From: Clostridia bacterium
GTDB lineage: Bacteria; Bacillota; Clostridia; Christensenellales; Aristaeellaceae
Assembly: GCA_017428385.1 (NCBI GenBank)
Contig: JAFRQX010000001.1
Coordinates: forward strand, 1 to 64,000
Direction of reading: 5' to 3'
DNA length: 64,000 nucleotides
Of this stretch, positions 33,245 through 41,535 are shown piece after piece. Numbering within the stretch: the stretch's first letter is position 1; every line of letters begins with the position of its first letter. The notes beneath the pieces are model-generated. The model was given only the letters and a program-made list of their open reading frames with translations, was not told the DNA's origin and did not search any database. The position numbers and the translations under genes were made by a program.

Positions 33245-34333
33245 ATGAAAGTAGTGCTGGAAAACCTGACAAAGTGTTTCCCGTCCCGAAATAAGAAGGG
33301 GACGGAAGTCATCGCTGTCAACAACTTCAATTTTGAAATTCCTGACGGGAAGCTGATCGGCTTGCTGGGCCCCAGCGGCTGCGGAAAAAGCACGACGCTG
33401 AACCTGATCAGCGGCCTGGAGACGCCGACAAAAGGAAAGATATACTTCGGGGATCAGGATGTGACGAATCTTCCGCCGGAAGAGCGGGGCGTCGGTCTTG
33501 TGTTCCAGAATTATGCCCTTTATCCGCATATGACAGTGGAAGAGAACATTATCTTCCCGCTGCAGAACCTGAAGGGCGCTCAAAAGATGTCCAAAGAAGC
33601 CATGCACCAGAAGGCCGTGGAAACCGCAAAGCTGGTACAGCTGGATGGACTCATGGAACGGAAACCGAAAGAGCTTTCCGGTGGACAGCAGCAGCGCGTG
33701 GCGATCGCCCGGGCACTGGTGAAGATTCCGAAGGTTCTGCTGCTGGATGAACCGCTGAGCAACCTGGATGCCAGACTGAGACTGCAGACCCGGGAAGAAC
33801 TCCGCCGGATTCAGCGGGAGACCGGAGTTACCACGATTTTCGTGACGCATGACCAGGAAGAGGCTATGAGCATCAGCGACCTGATTATTGTAATGAAGGA
33901 CGGCGTGGTGCACCAGATCGGGAAGCCCCAGGACGTGTATGACGAGCCTGCAAACCTGTTTGTGGCCCAGTTCCTGGGAACGCCGCAGATCAACGTTTTC
34001 CATGGCGAAGTAAAAAACGAAAAACTGTATATCGGCGAAGAGGACGTGCTGGACGTTCCGGGACGGAAGGATATGCCTGTGTGGGTTGGCATCCGGCCGG
34101 AAGGCTTTATTCCGGACGCGGATGCGGGACGTATGACCTGCCAGATGGACCGGGTGGAAGTCATGGGACGGGACGTGAGTGTCGTTTCCACACATCCGCA
34201 GATGACTGGACGGAGCATTCGTTCCATTGTCAGCGCTGAAAACAAATTCGATCCGGATCAGAAAACAGTGCGTTTTAACCTGAAACCGTATAAGGTCTTC
34301 CTGTTTGACAAGGAGAGCGAGGAACGGGTATGA
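33245..34333 (+). CDS. carbohydrate ABC importer ATPase (UgpC/MsmK type)
   Basis: A 362-residue CUT1-type ATPase: Walker A GPSGCGKST (~residue 41), signature ELSGGQQQRVAIARAL, Walker B VLLLDEPLSNLDA, H-loop FVTHDQEEAM. The C-terminal ~120 residues are the regulatory OB-like (MalK) extension, including WVGIRPEGF. It energises the two permeases that follow, the first overlapping it by 4 nt. Confidence 0.92.
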   Translation: MKVVLENLTKCFPSRNKKGTEVIAVNNFNFEIPDGKLIGLLGPSGCGKSTTLNLISGLETPTKGKIYFGDQDVTNLPPEERGVGLVFQNYALYPHMTVEENIIFPLQNLKGAQKMSKEAMHQKAVETAKLVQLDGLMERKPKELSGGQQQRVAIARALVKIPKVLLLDEPLSNLDARLRLQTREELRRIQRETGVTTIFVTHDQEEAMSISDLIIVMKDGVVHQIGKPQDVYDEPANLFVAQFLGTPQINVFHGEVKNEKLYIGEEDVLDVPGRKDMPVWVGIRPEGFIPDADAGRMTCQMDRVEVMGRDVSVVSTHPQMTGRSIRSIVSAENKFDPDQKTVRFNLKPYKVFLFDKESEERV

Positions 34334-35223
34334 AGAAGAACAACCTGAAGGCCTGGCTGTATCTGCTGCCGGCGATCCTCTTTCTGGGCGTGTTCATGGT
34401 CTATCCGCTGATCGACGTATGCTTCTATTCCCTTGAGGAAAATTACCAATCCATTGCACAAACCTATACAGGCGTCGGTCTGGGCAATTTCGGCCATGTG
34501 CTGAGCGATCCCTTCTTTATCCAGGCACTGAAGAATACCCTGATCCTGGTGGCTATTACGGTGCCGGTGAGTACGGGGATCTCCCTGCTGATTGCACTTG
34601 GCCTCAGCTCGATCAAAACGCTGAAAAAGGCATTCCAGACTATTTACTTCCTGCCGTATGTGACCAACACGCTGGCGGTTGGCCTTGTGTTCATGATCCT
34701 GTTTGCCCGGACAGAGTATACGGACGGTCTGATCAATGCGCTGATCAGCTCGCTGGGATATGACATGGTGGATTTCATCAACGGACCATACTGGGCCAAG
34801 ATGCTGGTAACCTGCCTGTATACGGTCTGGATTGTCATGCCCTTCAAGATCCTGATCCTGACAAGCGCACTGGCAAGCGTCAACCAGGATTATTACAAAG
34901 CTGCCAAGGTGGACGGAGCAAGCAGCGGACGGATCTTCCGGAAGATTACGCTGCCCATGATCAGTCCGACTGTATTTTACCTGGTAATTACCGGCTTTAT
35001 TGGAGCCTTCAAGGCTTACAGCGACGAGGTGGCGCTGTTCGGCGTGAACCTGAATGAAGCAGGCATGAATACGATTGTCGGCTATGTATATGACATGCTG
35101 TACAGCGATAAGGGAGGATATCCCGGCTACGCGGCGGCAGCGGCCCTGATTCTGTTTGCGATTGTGTTTACAATCACCTACATTAACCTGAAGTTCAGCA
35201 GAAACAAAGTCCAGTATATGTAA
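34330..35223 (+). CDS. carbohydrate ABC importer permease (UgpA/MalF type)
   Basis: A 297-residue permease with six helices. The EAA loop reads YYKAAKVDGASSGRIFRKITLPMISPT (~residue 190), the coupling motif to the ATPase. It starts in the ATPase stop (ATGA). Confidence 0.92.
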   Translation: MKKNNLKAWLYLLPAILFLGVFMVYPLIDVCFYSLEENYQSIAQTYTGVGLGNFGHVLSDPFFIQALKNTLILVAITVPVSTGISLLIALGLSSIKTLKKAFQTIYFLPYVTNTLAVGLVFMILFARTEYTDGLINALISSLGYDMVDFINGPYWAKMLVTCLYTVWIVMPFKILILTSALASVNQDYYKAAKVDGASSGRIFRKITLPMISPTVFYLVITGFIGAFKAYSDEVALFGVNLNEAGMNTIVGYVYDMLYSDKGGYPGYAAAAALILFAIVFTITYINLKFSRNKVQYM

Positions 35224-35301
35224 ATCAATTCATTATTATGAATGGAATCCTGGCCATGATTTACGGATGATGAGTATACAGGTGTTTGGGGATGAAGAAA
35301 T

Positions 35302-36153
35302 ATGATTGAGAAAAAGAACGCAAGGGTATCACGGGGACTGATTTACCTGTTCCTTGTGATCTGGGCGGTTATCGTTCTGTTTCCTTTTTACTGGATGGTG
35401 CTGACCAGCGTCAAGAATACCGCATCCTACAACAATGAAAAAACCCCTGAGTTCATCACCATGGAGCCGACGGGGGAGAATTACGTCAAAGCCTTTACCG
35501 AGGTCAGCCTCGGAAGGTATTTTGCCAATACTTTGATTTTCACCGTAGCGACTACGGGACTGATGATGCTGGTGATCGTGCCGGCGGCATTTGCCTTTTC
35601 CAGACTCGAATTCAAGGGGAAAAACCTGTTGTTTGCCTTGTTTCTGAGCCTGATGATGATTCCAACGGAACTGGTGATCATCACCAACTATGTGACGATC
35701 GTCAACTGGGGATTCCAGAAAGGGAACCTGACTTACCTGGGCCTGATCCTTCCTTCGGTTACCAGTGTGTTCTATATTTACCTGCTGAAGGAAAACTTTG
35801 AAGCTATTCCGGATGAACTGTACAACGCGGCAAAGGTGGACGGCACCAGCGACCTGAAGTACTTGCTGAAGGTGATGGTTCCCATCAGCCAGCCGACTAT
35901 TGTGACTATAGCGATCCTGAAAGTGATCGAATGCTGGAACAGCTATGTGTGGCCGAGGCTGATTACCAAAGAATCAAAGTATTTTCTGGTGTCGAACGGC
36001 ATTCAGGCGATCCGTGAGAGCGGATTCGGCCGTCAGGATATCCCGGCGATGATGGCGGCTGTGGTGGTCGTCAGCGTACCGCTGATTGTGCTTTTCCTCG
36101 TGTTCCGCGACAAGATTATGGCGGGAGTGTCTCGCGGCGGAACAAAAGGATAA
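35302..36153 (+). CDS. carbohydrate ABC importer permease (UgpE/MalG type)
   Basis: A 283-residue permease with six helices; EAA loop ELYNAAKVDGTSDLKYLLKVMVPISQPT (~residue 173). It pairs with the upstream MalF-like protein. The TAA stop lies inside a 28-bp perfect palindrome (36145-36172). Confidence 0.92.
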   Translation: MIEKKNARVSRGLIYLFLVIWAVIVLFPFYWMVLTSVKNTASYNNEKTPEFITMEPTGENYVKAFTEVSLGRYFANTLIFTVATTGLMMLVIVPAAFAFSRLEFKGKNLLFALFLSLMMIPTELVIITNYVTIVNWGFQKGNLTYLGLILPSVTSVFYIYLLKENFEAIPDELYNAAKVDGTSDLKYLLKVMVPISQPTIVTIAILKVIECWNSYVWPRLITKESKYFLVSNGIQAIRESGFGRQDIPAMMAAVVVVSVPLIVLFLVFRDKIMAGVSRGGTKG

Positions 36154-36178
36154 TGCATATGCATTATCCTTTCGCCGC
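36134..36178 (+). repeat. palindrome spanning the stop codon of the permease gene
   Basis: Core AAAGGATAATGCAT / ATGCATTATCCTTT is 14+14 perfect (36145-36172). It extends after a 3-nt bulge with GCGGCG / CGCCGC. No T-run follows; a heptad array starts at the right end. Confidence 0.85.
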
Positions 36179-36212
36179 AATTAACAATTAACAATTAACA
36201 ATGAACAATTGA
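36178..36212 (+). repeat. period-7 repeat array (CAATTAA), five units
   Basis: CAATTAA three times, then CAATGAA and CAATTGA, directly after the stop-codon palindrome and 30 nt before the next start codon. Confidence 0.88.
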
Positions 36213-36242
36213 TTTGTTGGGCGAACTGGAGGCAGCGCAGAT

Positions 36243-37856
36243 ATGAATAAACACCTAAAGAGCATTGCGATCGGACTTGTGTTGATCTTTGTTCTGCTGT
36301 TCTTGTCCGGGTGTCATGGACGGCTGGAGAGCAGGGAAGCGACGGGGGCGGGAAGTGTAAAGATTCCTGAAGCGTTTGATGATTCCAAGCCGATTGAGCT
36401 GGTGTTCTGGGCCAAGAATGATACCAACAAGGTACAGACGGCTGTTTATACGAATGCCATCAAGGAATTTGAAGAAATGTATCCGAATGTGAAGATCAAT
36501 CTGCGTCTGTATGCGGATTACGGACGGATCTTTGCTGACGTGATTACCAATATTGCCACAAAAACAACGCCGAACGTATGCATTACCTATCCGGATCATA
36601 TCGCCACGTATATGACAGGCCAGGACGTTGTGCTGCAGATGGATGACTGGATGAGCGACAGCCGGTATGGGCTTGGGGGAAGTGAGGTCCGCTTTGATTC
36701 TCCCAAGCAGGAAGAGATTGTACCGGAATTCCTGGCGGAATGTGTGCTGGAAGATCACTATTACGCCATGCCCTATATGCGCTCCACCGAGGCCTTGTAC
36801 GTGAATGAGGACATGGTGAAGCAGCTGGGATACGAACTGCCTGAAGTTGTAACCTGGGATTTTGTCTGGGAAGTCAGCGAAAAGGCTATGGAGAAAAACG
36901 AAGACGGCACCTTCAAAATCAATGGCCAGAAGGTGATGATCCCCTTTATTTACAAGAGCACGGACAACATGATGATTACCATGCTCAAACAGCTGGACGC
37001 TCCGTATTCCACTGCGGACGGAGAAGTACTGCTTTTCAATGACACCACGAAAGGGCTGCTGGAGGAAATCTATAAGCATGCAAAGAGCCGGGCGTTTTCA
37101 ACGTTTGCGATCAGCAGCTATCCGGGGAATTTCCTGAATGCCGGACAGTGTATCTTTGCGATTGACTCCACCGCCGGCGCTACCTGGATGGGAAGCGAAG
37201 CACCGATGCTGGACATTCACGAGGAGCAGGTGGTTCCGTTTAATATCCGGGTGATGCCAATTCCTCAGTTCAAACCGGAAGAACCGAAAATGATCAGCCA
37301 GGGCCCCAGCATCTGTATCTTCAACAAGGATAATCCGCAGGAAGTACTGGCCAGCTGGCTGTTTACCCAGTATCTGATCAGCAATAAAGTTCAGCTGGGT
37401 TATGCGGAAACGGAAGGTTATCTGCCGGTAACGCTGAAGGCGCAGGAGAGCGCTGAATATCAGGATTACCTGAGAAAAAAAGGCGAGGATGCTGATCATT
37501 ACTCCGTGAAGATCGAAGCCAGTGAACTGCTGCAGAAGTATACATCAGATACCTTTGTTACGCCTGTATTCAACGGCAGCAACAGCCTGCGGTCCGCGGC
37601 CGGCCAACTGATTGAAAGTACGGCCAAGAGCGCGCGCCGGAAAGAAAAGATGAATGACGCATATATTGAAAAGCTGTACGCTGACGTGACCAGCCTGTTC
37701 CAGCTGGATCAGATTGAAGTTAAGGCGGGGAAGAAGGTATCCTTCGGGGAACTGCCTTCTGAATCCAAGACCTTGCTGATCGTTATCCCGTGCATCTGGA
37801 TTCTGATTGGCCTGTATGCGTTCCTGATCAAGCGAAAGAACCGTAAGAAAACGTAA
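36243..37856 (+). CDS. extracellular solute-binding lipoprotein with C-terminal membrane anchor
   Basis: A 537-residue SBP_bac_1-type binding protein for the importer encoded upstream. It has a lipoprotein signal (LIFVLLFLSGC, lipobox LSGC at ~residue 27) and typical features such as IELVFWAKND, KEFEEMYPNVKINL and YAMPYMRSTEALYVNEDMV. Unusually it ends with a hydrophobic segment (TLLIVIPCIWILIGLYAFLI) followed by KRKNRKKT, a stop-transfer pattern, so it may be anchored at both ends. It is longer than most family members (~420-450 residues). Confidence 0.88.
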   Translation: MNKHLKSIAIGLVLIFVLLFLSGCHGRLESREATGAGSVKIPEAFDDSKPIELVFWAKNDTNKVQTAVYTNAIKEFEEMYPNVKINLRLYADYGRIFADVITNIATKTTPNVCITYPDHIATYMTGQDVVLQMDDWMSDSRYGLGGSEVRFDSPKQEEIVPEFLAECVLEDHYYAMPYMRSTEALYVNEDMVKQLGYELPEVVTWDFVWEVSEKAMEKNEDGTFKINGQKVMIPFIYKSTDNMMITMLKQLDAPYSTADGEVLLFNDTTKGLLEEIYKHAKSRAFSTFAISSYPGNFLNAGQCIFAIDSTAGATWMGSEAPMLDIHEEQVVPFNIRVMPIPQFKPEEPKMISQGPSICIFNKDNPQEVLASWLFTQYLISNKVQLGYAETEGYLPVTLKAQESAEYQDYLRKKGEDADHYSVKIEASELLQKYTSDTFVTPVFNGSNSLRSAAGQLIESTAKSARRKEKMNDAYIEKLYADVTSLFQLDQIEVKAGKKVSFGELPSESKTLLIVIPCIWILIGLYAFLIKRKNRKKT

Positions 37857-37872
37857 AAACAGATTGAATCCG

Positions 37873-37901
37873 TTGTGTTTTTACGCTGTTTGATGTATGA
37901 T
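37873..37901 (+). promoter_or_regulatory. probable promoter of the secreted-protein gene
   Basis: TTGTGT, 17-nt spacer, TATGAT, 58 nt before the start codon. A stem GGAGGGA/TCCCTCC (37916-37933) follows in the leader. Confidence 0.5.
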
Positions 37902-37959
37902 GAAACCTGGAAAGCGGAGGGAGGAATCCCTCCTGGAAGAATGAAAGGAGAACAGCTTT

Positions 37960-38691
37960 ATGAAAAAGATTATCAGCCTGATTCTGGTTCTTGCCCTCGC
38001 ACTGTGCCTGGTTCCTGTGCTGGCTGAAGAAGAGGCCGCCGAAGAGGAAACGAGCGAACTGGCACTGATGTCCCATGAGGATTATGTTCTGGCTGAGATG
38101 GATGCCCCTGTGTATGTAGAGACCTACATTCAGGCGCACCAGAACTGGTGGAACGACAAGATGACCATTTATGCCCAGAGCGAAGATGGCGCTTACTTCA
38201 TCTATGAACTGGGCTGCAGCGAAGAAGAAGCTGCAAAGCTGGTTCCCGGCACCAAGATTGCTGTGAAGGGATTCAAAGGTGAGTGGAGTGGCGAGGTTGA
38301 AATCCTCGATGCGACTTACGAAATCCTTGAAGGCGATCCCTTCATCGCGACCGCAACCGATGTGACCGCTCTGCTGGGCACTGACGAACTGATTAATCAT
38401 CAGAACGAACTGGTGGCTTTCAAGGGCATGACTGTTGAAGCTTATGATGAAAGCGGCGCAGCCTTTGCTTACAAAGATGCAGAAGGCAAGACCGATGACC
38501 TGTACTTCAAGGTTTCCAAGGATGGTCAGACCTACGATTTCTGCGTTGAGTTCTATCTCTGCGGCAATGACACCGAAGTGTACAAGGCTGTTGAAGCCCT
38601 GAACGTCGGCGACGTAGTCGATCTTGAAGGTTTCCTCTATTGGTACAATGGTGCTAACCCCCATATCACCAGTGTGACCGCTGCACAGTAA
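37960..38691 (+). CDS. secreted protein of unknown function, probable tandem beta-rich domains
   Basis: A 243-residue protein with a clear signal peptide (MKKIISLILVLALALCLVPVLA, cleavage before EEEAAEEE). The mature part has two related segments: first YVETYIQAHQNWWNDKMTIYAQ...PGTKIAVKGFKGEWSGEVEI; then NELVAFKGMTVEAYDE...VGDVVDLEGFLYWYNGANPHIT. Each ends in a 'G-x-x-V-x-V-x-G' strand pair, the look of OB-fold domains. It is acidic overall. It is transcribed alone between its own promoter and terminator. I do not recognise a named family. Confidence 0.8.
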   Translation: MKKIISLILVLALALCLVPVLAEEEAAEEETSELALMSHEDYVLAEMDAPVYVETYIQAHQNWWNDKMTIYAQSEDGAYFIYELGCSEEEAAKLVPGTKIAVKGFKGEWSGEVEILDATYEILEGDPFIATATDVTALLGTDELINHQNELVAFKGMTVEAYDESGAAFAYKDAEGKTDDLYFKVSKDGQTYDFCVEFYLCGNDTEVYKAVEALNVGDVVDLEGFLYWYNGANPHITSVTAAQ

Positions 38692-38704
38692 TAGCCTTTA
38701 TTTC

Positions 38705-38743
38705 AGCCTCCGGACAGAAATGTTCGGAGGCTTTTATTTTTTT
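38705..38743 (+). terminator. terminator of the secreted-protein gene
   Basis: AGCCTCCGGACA, loop GAAA, TGTTCGGAGGCT, followed by TTTATTTTTTT. Confidence 0.9.
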
Positions 38744-38744
38744 C

Positions 38745-38773
38745 TTGACATTTTAATCCGGGTCATGTAATAT
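38745..38773 (+). promoter_or_regulatory. strong sigma-A promoter of the tRNA-Met pair
   Basis: TTGACA, 17-nt spacer, TAATAT, 28 nt before the first tRNA. Confidence 0.82.
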
Positions 38774-38800
38774 ATCCCTTGCGCTCGCAGGAGCGGATGA

Positions 38801-38876
38801 CGCGGGGTGGAGCAGTTGGCAGCTCGTCGGGCTCATAACCCGGAGGTCGGGGGTTCAAATCCCTCCCCCGCAACCA
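38801..38876 (+). tRNA. initiator tRNA-fMet (CAU)
   Basis: A 76-nt tRNA starting CGCGGGG, with the unpaired C1-A72 end typical of bacterial initiators. Three G-C pairs (GGG/CCC) flank the CTCATAA anticodon loop. CCA is encoded. Confidence 0.95.
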
Positions 38877-38879
38877 TAT

Positions 38880-38953
38880 GGCTCAATAGCTCAGTTGGCT
38901 AGAGCATTCGGTTCATACCCGGAGTGTCATATGTTCGAGTCCTATTTGAGCCA
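38880..38953 (+). tRNA. elongator tRNA-Met (CAU)
   Basis: Acceptor GGCTCAA/TTGAGCC, D-arm GCTC/GAGC, anticodon loop TTCATAC in a TTCGG/CCGGA stem (anticodon CAU), T-loop TTCGAGT. The T-stem has one mismatch (ATATG/CCTAT), and CCA is not encoded. The CGGTTCATACCCG context fits elongator Met; tRNA-Ile2 with a modified C34 cannot be excluded. Confidence 0.85.
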
Positions 38954-38997
38954 CATAAGAAGACAGACCCTACAAGGGTCTGTTTTCTTATGTTTTT
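38953..38997 (+). terminator. terminator of the tRNA-Met transcript
   Basis: ACATAAGAAGACAGACCC, loop TACAA, GGGTCTGTTTTCTTATGT plus TTTTT: an 18-bp stem with one G-U pair. Confidence 0.92.
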
Positions 38998-39280
38998 GGC
39001 TCAAAAGGACTCGACCTATGACACGACGGGACCCGGGGGAGCGAGGGAAGCGGTAGCCCAGTGGGGCATTCGCCGGAAGGCGAAAACGAGGTAGAGTCCT
39101 GTCGTGCGCGGTGCGCGAGGCGGGAATTCCGCCCGCGGTGCGCGCGAATCCTTACCGAAACGAGCAGCGCGACCGCTCCAAGGGAGCAATGCGAAGATTG
39201 AGGTTGCGTGGATAGGTTCGAGTCCGGACTGGATATCAGCTTGCGACAGGTTCGACTCATATCTACCCCACACAATAAAA
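38997..39280. other. tRNA-derived inverted element with several GC-rich stems
   Basis: Positions 38997-39024 are an inverted, slightly diverged copy of the 3' half of the adjacent tRNA-Met (38924-38953): TGGCTCAAA-AGGACTCGA...ATGACAC. A further T-arm-like TAGGTTCGAGTCC at 39213-39225 pairs with GGACTCGACCTA at 39007-39018. ACGACGGGAC (39023) pairs with GTCCTGTCGT (39096). Local stems are TTCGCC-GGAA-GGCGAA (39068-39083), GGCGG-GAATT-CCGCC and GCTCC/GGGAGC. Another T-arm-like AGGTTCGACTC lies at 39248. No credible ORF covers it. It may be a structured RNA or a decayed tRNA-targeted insertion. Confidence 0.6.
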
Positions 39281-39305
39281 CGAGACCTTCATGGTCTTGT
39301 TTTTT
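39281..39305 (+). terminator. terminator at the end of the tRNA-derived element
   Basis: CGAGACC, loop TTCAT, GGTCTTG, then TTTTTT, with AAAA on the left flank. It implies a transcript entering from the left. Confidence 0.8.
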
Positions 39306-39387
39306 GTTGACCAAATGTTTTCCTTCTTCTATAATAAAAAAGATAAGTCAAGACAATCATCAACACAACTGCAAAGGTGGGGAATTC

Positions 39388-39843
39388 ATGGATAAATGGG
39401 ACAAGCGGTTCATGCAGATGGCGTTTACAATCGCAGACTGGTCGAGCTGTTTTCGCGCGGGCCGGAAAATCGGTTGTGTGATCGTGAAAGATAAGCGGAT
39501 TATGACCACCGGATATAACGGAGCACCTGCGGGAATTAAAACGTGCCGGGACAAGGGCGTATGCCTGCGGGACAAGCTGGGGATTCCCAGTGGTACACAG
39601 ATGGAAACCTGCTATGCCGTGCATGCGGAACAGAACGCGATTGTGCAGGCGGCCAAGCTGGGCGTTTCCATTGACGGCGCCACGCTGTACTGTACCCATC
39701 AGCCCTGTTCCATGTGCTGCAAGATGATTATCAACTCCGGTATCCGGAGAGTGATTTATAAGGAAGGCTATCCGGATCCCTTCACGCTGGAACTGTTTGC
39801 GGAGGCAGGCGTACAGCTGGAAAGATTCGAAGAGGATCTCTGA
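39388..39843 (+). CDS. dCMP deaminase (ComEB-type cytidine/deoxycytidylate deaminase)
   Basis: A 151-residue zinc deaminase converting dCMP to dUMP. The catalytic motif is YAVHAEQNAI (His-Ala-Glu, ~residue 75) and the zinc Cys pair is QPCSMCCKMII (~residue 105). GRKIGCVIVKDKRIMTTGYNG and TCRDKGVCLRDKL carry the family's extra Cys residues. Start ATG 39388 follows AAAGGTGGGG; upstream in-frame ATGs fall inside the tRNA-derived element and were not used. Followed 27 nt later by the DUF6062-type gene. Confidence 0.92.
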   Translation: MDKWDKRFMQMAFTIADWSSCFRAGRKIGCVIVKDKRIMTTGYNGAPAGIKTCRDKGVCLRDKLGIPSGTQMETCYAVHAEQNAIVQAAKLGVSIDGATLYCTHQPCSMCCKMIINSGIRRVIYKEGYPDPFTLELFAEAGVQLERFEEDL

Positions 39844-39869
39844 ATTTTAAGAAAAAGGTTGGACAACAA

Positions 39870-40652
39870 GTGAGATATCATATTGATACCATTCCCGTAT
39901 GGGATGCCATGAAACTGGGTGGCGAGTGTTTTCTCTGCGCCCTGGAACGCAAGACGGAACTGGGTGAGGCAGAACGCTACCTGGGTGCGTCGGTCATGGA
40001 ACCGGACGTGCGTGTGAAGGTGAATGACCGGGGATTCTGCCGGAAGCATCACGCTATGCTTTTCTCCATGAGCAACCGCCTGGGCCATGCCCTGATGCTG
40101 GAAAGCCACACCATTGAGATCCGGGAGAAACTGGCCAGAATCTCCGATAAGCTGGAGAAGAGCGCGGCGCAGCTGAAGAATGCGGGAATCGGGGACAAGC
40201 TGAGCGGCAAAACAAAAACCGCCACGGATGAAATTCTGAAACAGGCACAGGCAGTGAATGAAATGGCAGGGAGCTGCCTGATGTGCGAAACCATTGAAGA
40301 AAATATGAACCGGTATCTGCATACATTCTTCCATCTGTATCAGAATGACGGAGACTTCCGCAGTCGTTTTGAACAAAGCAAGGGCTTGTGCCTGTCGCAT
40401 CTGGGGAAGCTGCTGGAGACTGCGACACAGGAGCTCGGCGCTAAGGATCTGGGCCGGTTTGTTGAGACACTGACAAAGATGGAAAAGGAAAACATGGACC
40501 GGATCCAGGAGGACATCTCCTGGTTCATCAAAAAGTTTGACTACCGGTATGAAAACGAAAGCTGGAAGAACAGCAAGGATGCTGTGGAGCGTACTGTAAA
40601 CAAGGTGCGCGGCTGGTGCGTAGGAAAAGAACCCGTTGAAAATGAAAAGTGA
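39870..40652 (+). CDS. DUF6062-like cysteine-rich protein
   Basis: A 260-residue soluble protein starting at GTG 39870. The N-terminus RYHIDTIPVWDAMKLGGECFLCALE matches the pattern of DUF6062 proteins ('TIP-x-x-x-A-x-x-x-x-x-CPLC'). Pairs that could bind zinc are CFLC, FCRKHH, CLMC and GLCLSHL. A long helical middle section (MLESHTIEIREKLARISDKLEKSAAQLK) suggests a coiled coil. Function unknown. Its stop codon lies in a heptad array, so the last residues (ENEK) are array-encoded. Confidence 0.75.
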   Translation: MRYHIDTIPVWDAMKLGGECFLCALERKTELGEAERYLGASVMEPDVRVKVNDRGFCRKHHAMLFSMSNRLGHALMLESHTIEIREKLARISDKLEKSAAQLKNAGIGDKLSGKTKTATDEILKQAQAVNEMAGSCLMCETIEENMNRYLHTFFHLYQNDGDFRSRFEQSKGLCLSHLGKLLETATQELGAKDLGRFVETLTKMEKENMDRIQEDISWFIKKFDYRYENESWKNSKDAVERTVNKVRGWCVGKEPVENEK

Positions 40653-40668
40653 ACAATTAACAATGATT
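40641..40668 (+). repeat. period-7 repeat array overlapping the 3' end of the DUF6062-like gene
   Basis: AATGAAA, AGTGAAC, AATTAAC, AATGATT; contains the TGA stop at 40650-40652. Confidence 0.75.
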
Positions 40669-40705
40669 TGTTTTGAATCCCGGAAATGAAAGGGGAGAGT
40701 GCCAG

Positions 40706-41080
40706 ATGATGACCATCAGGGAAGTCATGGAAATTGTGGATGGAAAGGTGCTCGTCGGGGCAGACCGGCTGGATGAACGGGTGGATACCGCCTGCGGATC
40801 CGATCTGATGAGCGACGTGCTGGCTTTTGTAAAAGAAAAAGCTGTGCTGATCACGGGACTGATCAATCCTCATGTGCTCCGGACATCTGAGATGCTGGAC
40901 ATTACCTGCATCGTTTTTTCCCGGGGGAAAATGCCCAGCGAAGAAATGCTGGCGATGGCGGAGGAGATCGGGATCACGGTTATTTCCAGCCCGCTGACAA
41001 CTTATACCGCATGCGGGGAACTGTATGTTCATGGCCTGCCGGGTACGAAACGGAAGACAGGCGTAACAGAGGGGGTGTAA
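40706..41080 (+). CDS. DRTGG-domain protein of the hydrogenase operon (copy 1)
   Basis: A 124-residue protein: REVMEIVDGKVLVGADRLDERVDTACGSDLMSDVLAFV followed by VLITGLINPHVLRTSEMLDITCIVFSRGK. This is the DRTGG-type regulatory domain often found in clostridial hydrogenase operons. It resembles the protein encoded at 43452 in length and layout. Start ATG 40706 has AGGGGAG upstream. Ligand unknown; a sensory role in hydrogenase control is inferred from context. Confidence 0.78.
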   Translation: MMTIREVMEIVDGKVLVGADRLDERVDTACGSDLMSDVLAFVKEKAVLITGLINPHVLRTSEMLDITCIVFSRGKMPSEEMLAMAEEIGITVISSPLTTYTACGELYVHGLPGTKRKTGVTEGV

Positions 41081-41083
41081 GCT

Positions 41084-41512
41084 GTGGCATACATCCTTGA
41101 GAAAAGTTTTCCTGTGGAAGCGGGAGCATATACTACAGCCGGCGAGGCGTCCACAACCATTAAAAGGACGCTGAAACAGCTGGGTATCAGCGCGGAAGTG
41201 CTGCGGCATGTGTCCGTTGCCTGCTATGAGGTGGAACTGAACCTGGTCATTCATTCCCTGGGCGGGACACTGACGCTTCTGGTGGATCCGGAAAAAGTGA
41301 CGCTGATATCAAAGGACGTCGGGCCCGGAATTCCGGATATTGATATGGCCATGACAGAAGGCTTCTCCACGGCCAGCGCGGAGGCGCGGACACTGGGATT
41401 CGGCGCCGGCATGGGTTTGCCGAATATGAAACGGAACGCCACGGAATTTGATATCCAGAGTGAAGTGGGCGTCGGGACAACGATTACAATGTCGTTCGCT
41501 TTGGCCAGCTGA
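41084..41512 (+). CDS. RsbW/SpoIIAB-like ATPase-fold regulator
   Basis: A 142-residue HATPase_c domain starting at GTG 41084, 3 nt after the DRTGG gene. The N-box region is HVSVACYEVELNLVIHS and the G1/G2 boxes are SKDVGPGIPDID and GFGAGMGLPNMKRNA. Such proteins are anti-sigma or Ser/Thr kinases. Here it sits in the regulatory half of the hydrogenase operon and has a second ATPase-fold partner at 45242. Confidence 0.85.
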   Translation: MAYILEKSFPVEAGAYTTAGEASTTIKRTLKQLGISAEVLRHVSVACYEVELNLVIHSLGGTLTLLVDPEKVTLISKDVGPGIPDIDMAMTEGFSTASAEARTLGFGAGMGLPNMKRNATEFDIQSEVGVGTTITMSFALAS

Positions 41513-41514
41513 CG

Positions 41515-41535
41515 CATTATTCGTAATTCATAATC
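41515..41535 (+). repeat. period-7 repeat array, three units
   Basis: CATTATT, CGTAATT, CATAATC, starting 2 nt after the stop codon. Confidence 0.65.

Noticed and set aside
38997..39305. tmRNA, RNase P RNA or 6S RNA in the structured element
   Set aside because: T-arm-like sequence is present but the conserved core sequences of these RNAs are not seen.
39016..39314. ORFs in the GC-rich region after tRNA-Met
   Set aside because: Arg/Ala/Gly-rich frames on both strands over strong inverted repeats; no ribosome-binding site, no family resemblance.
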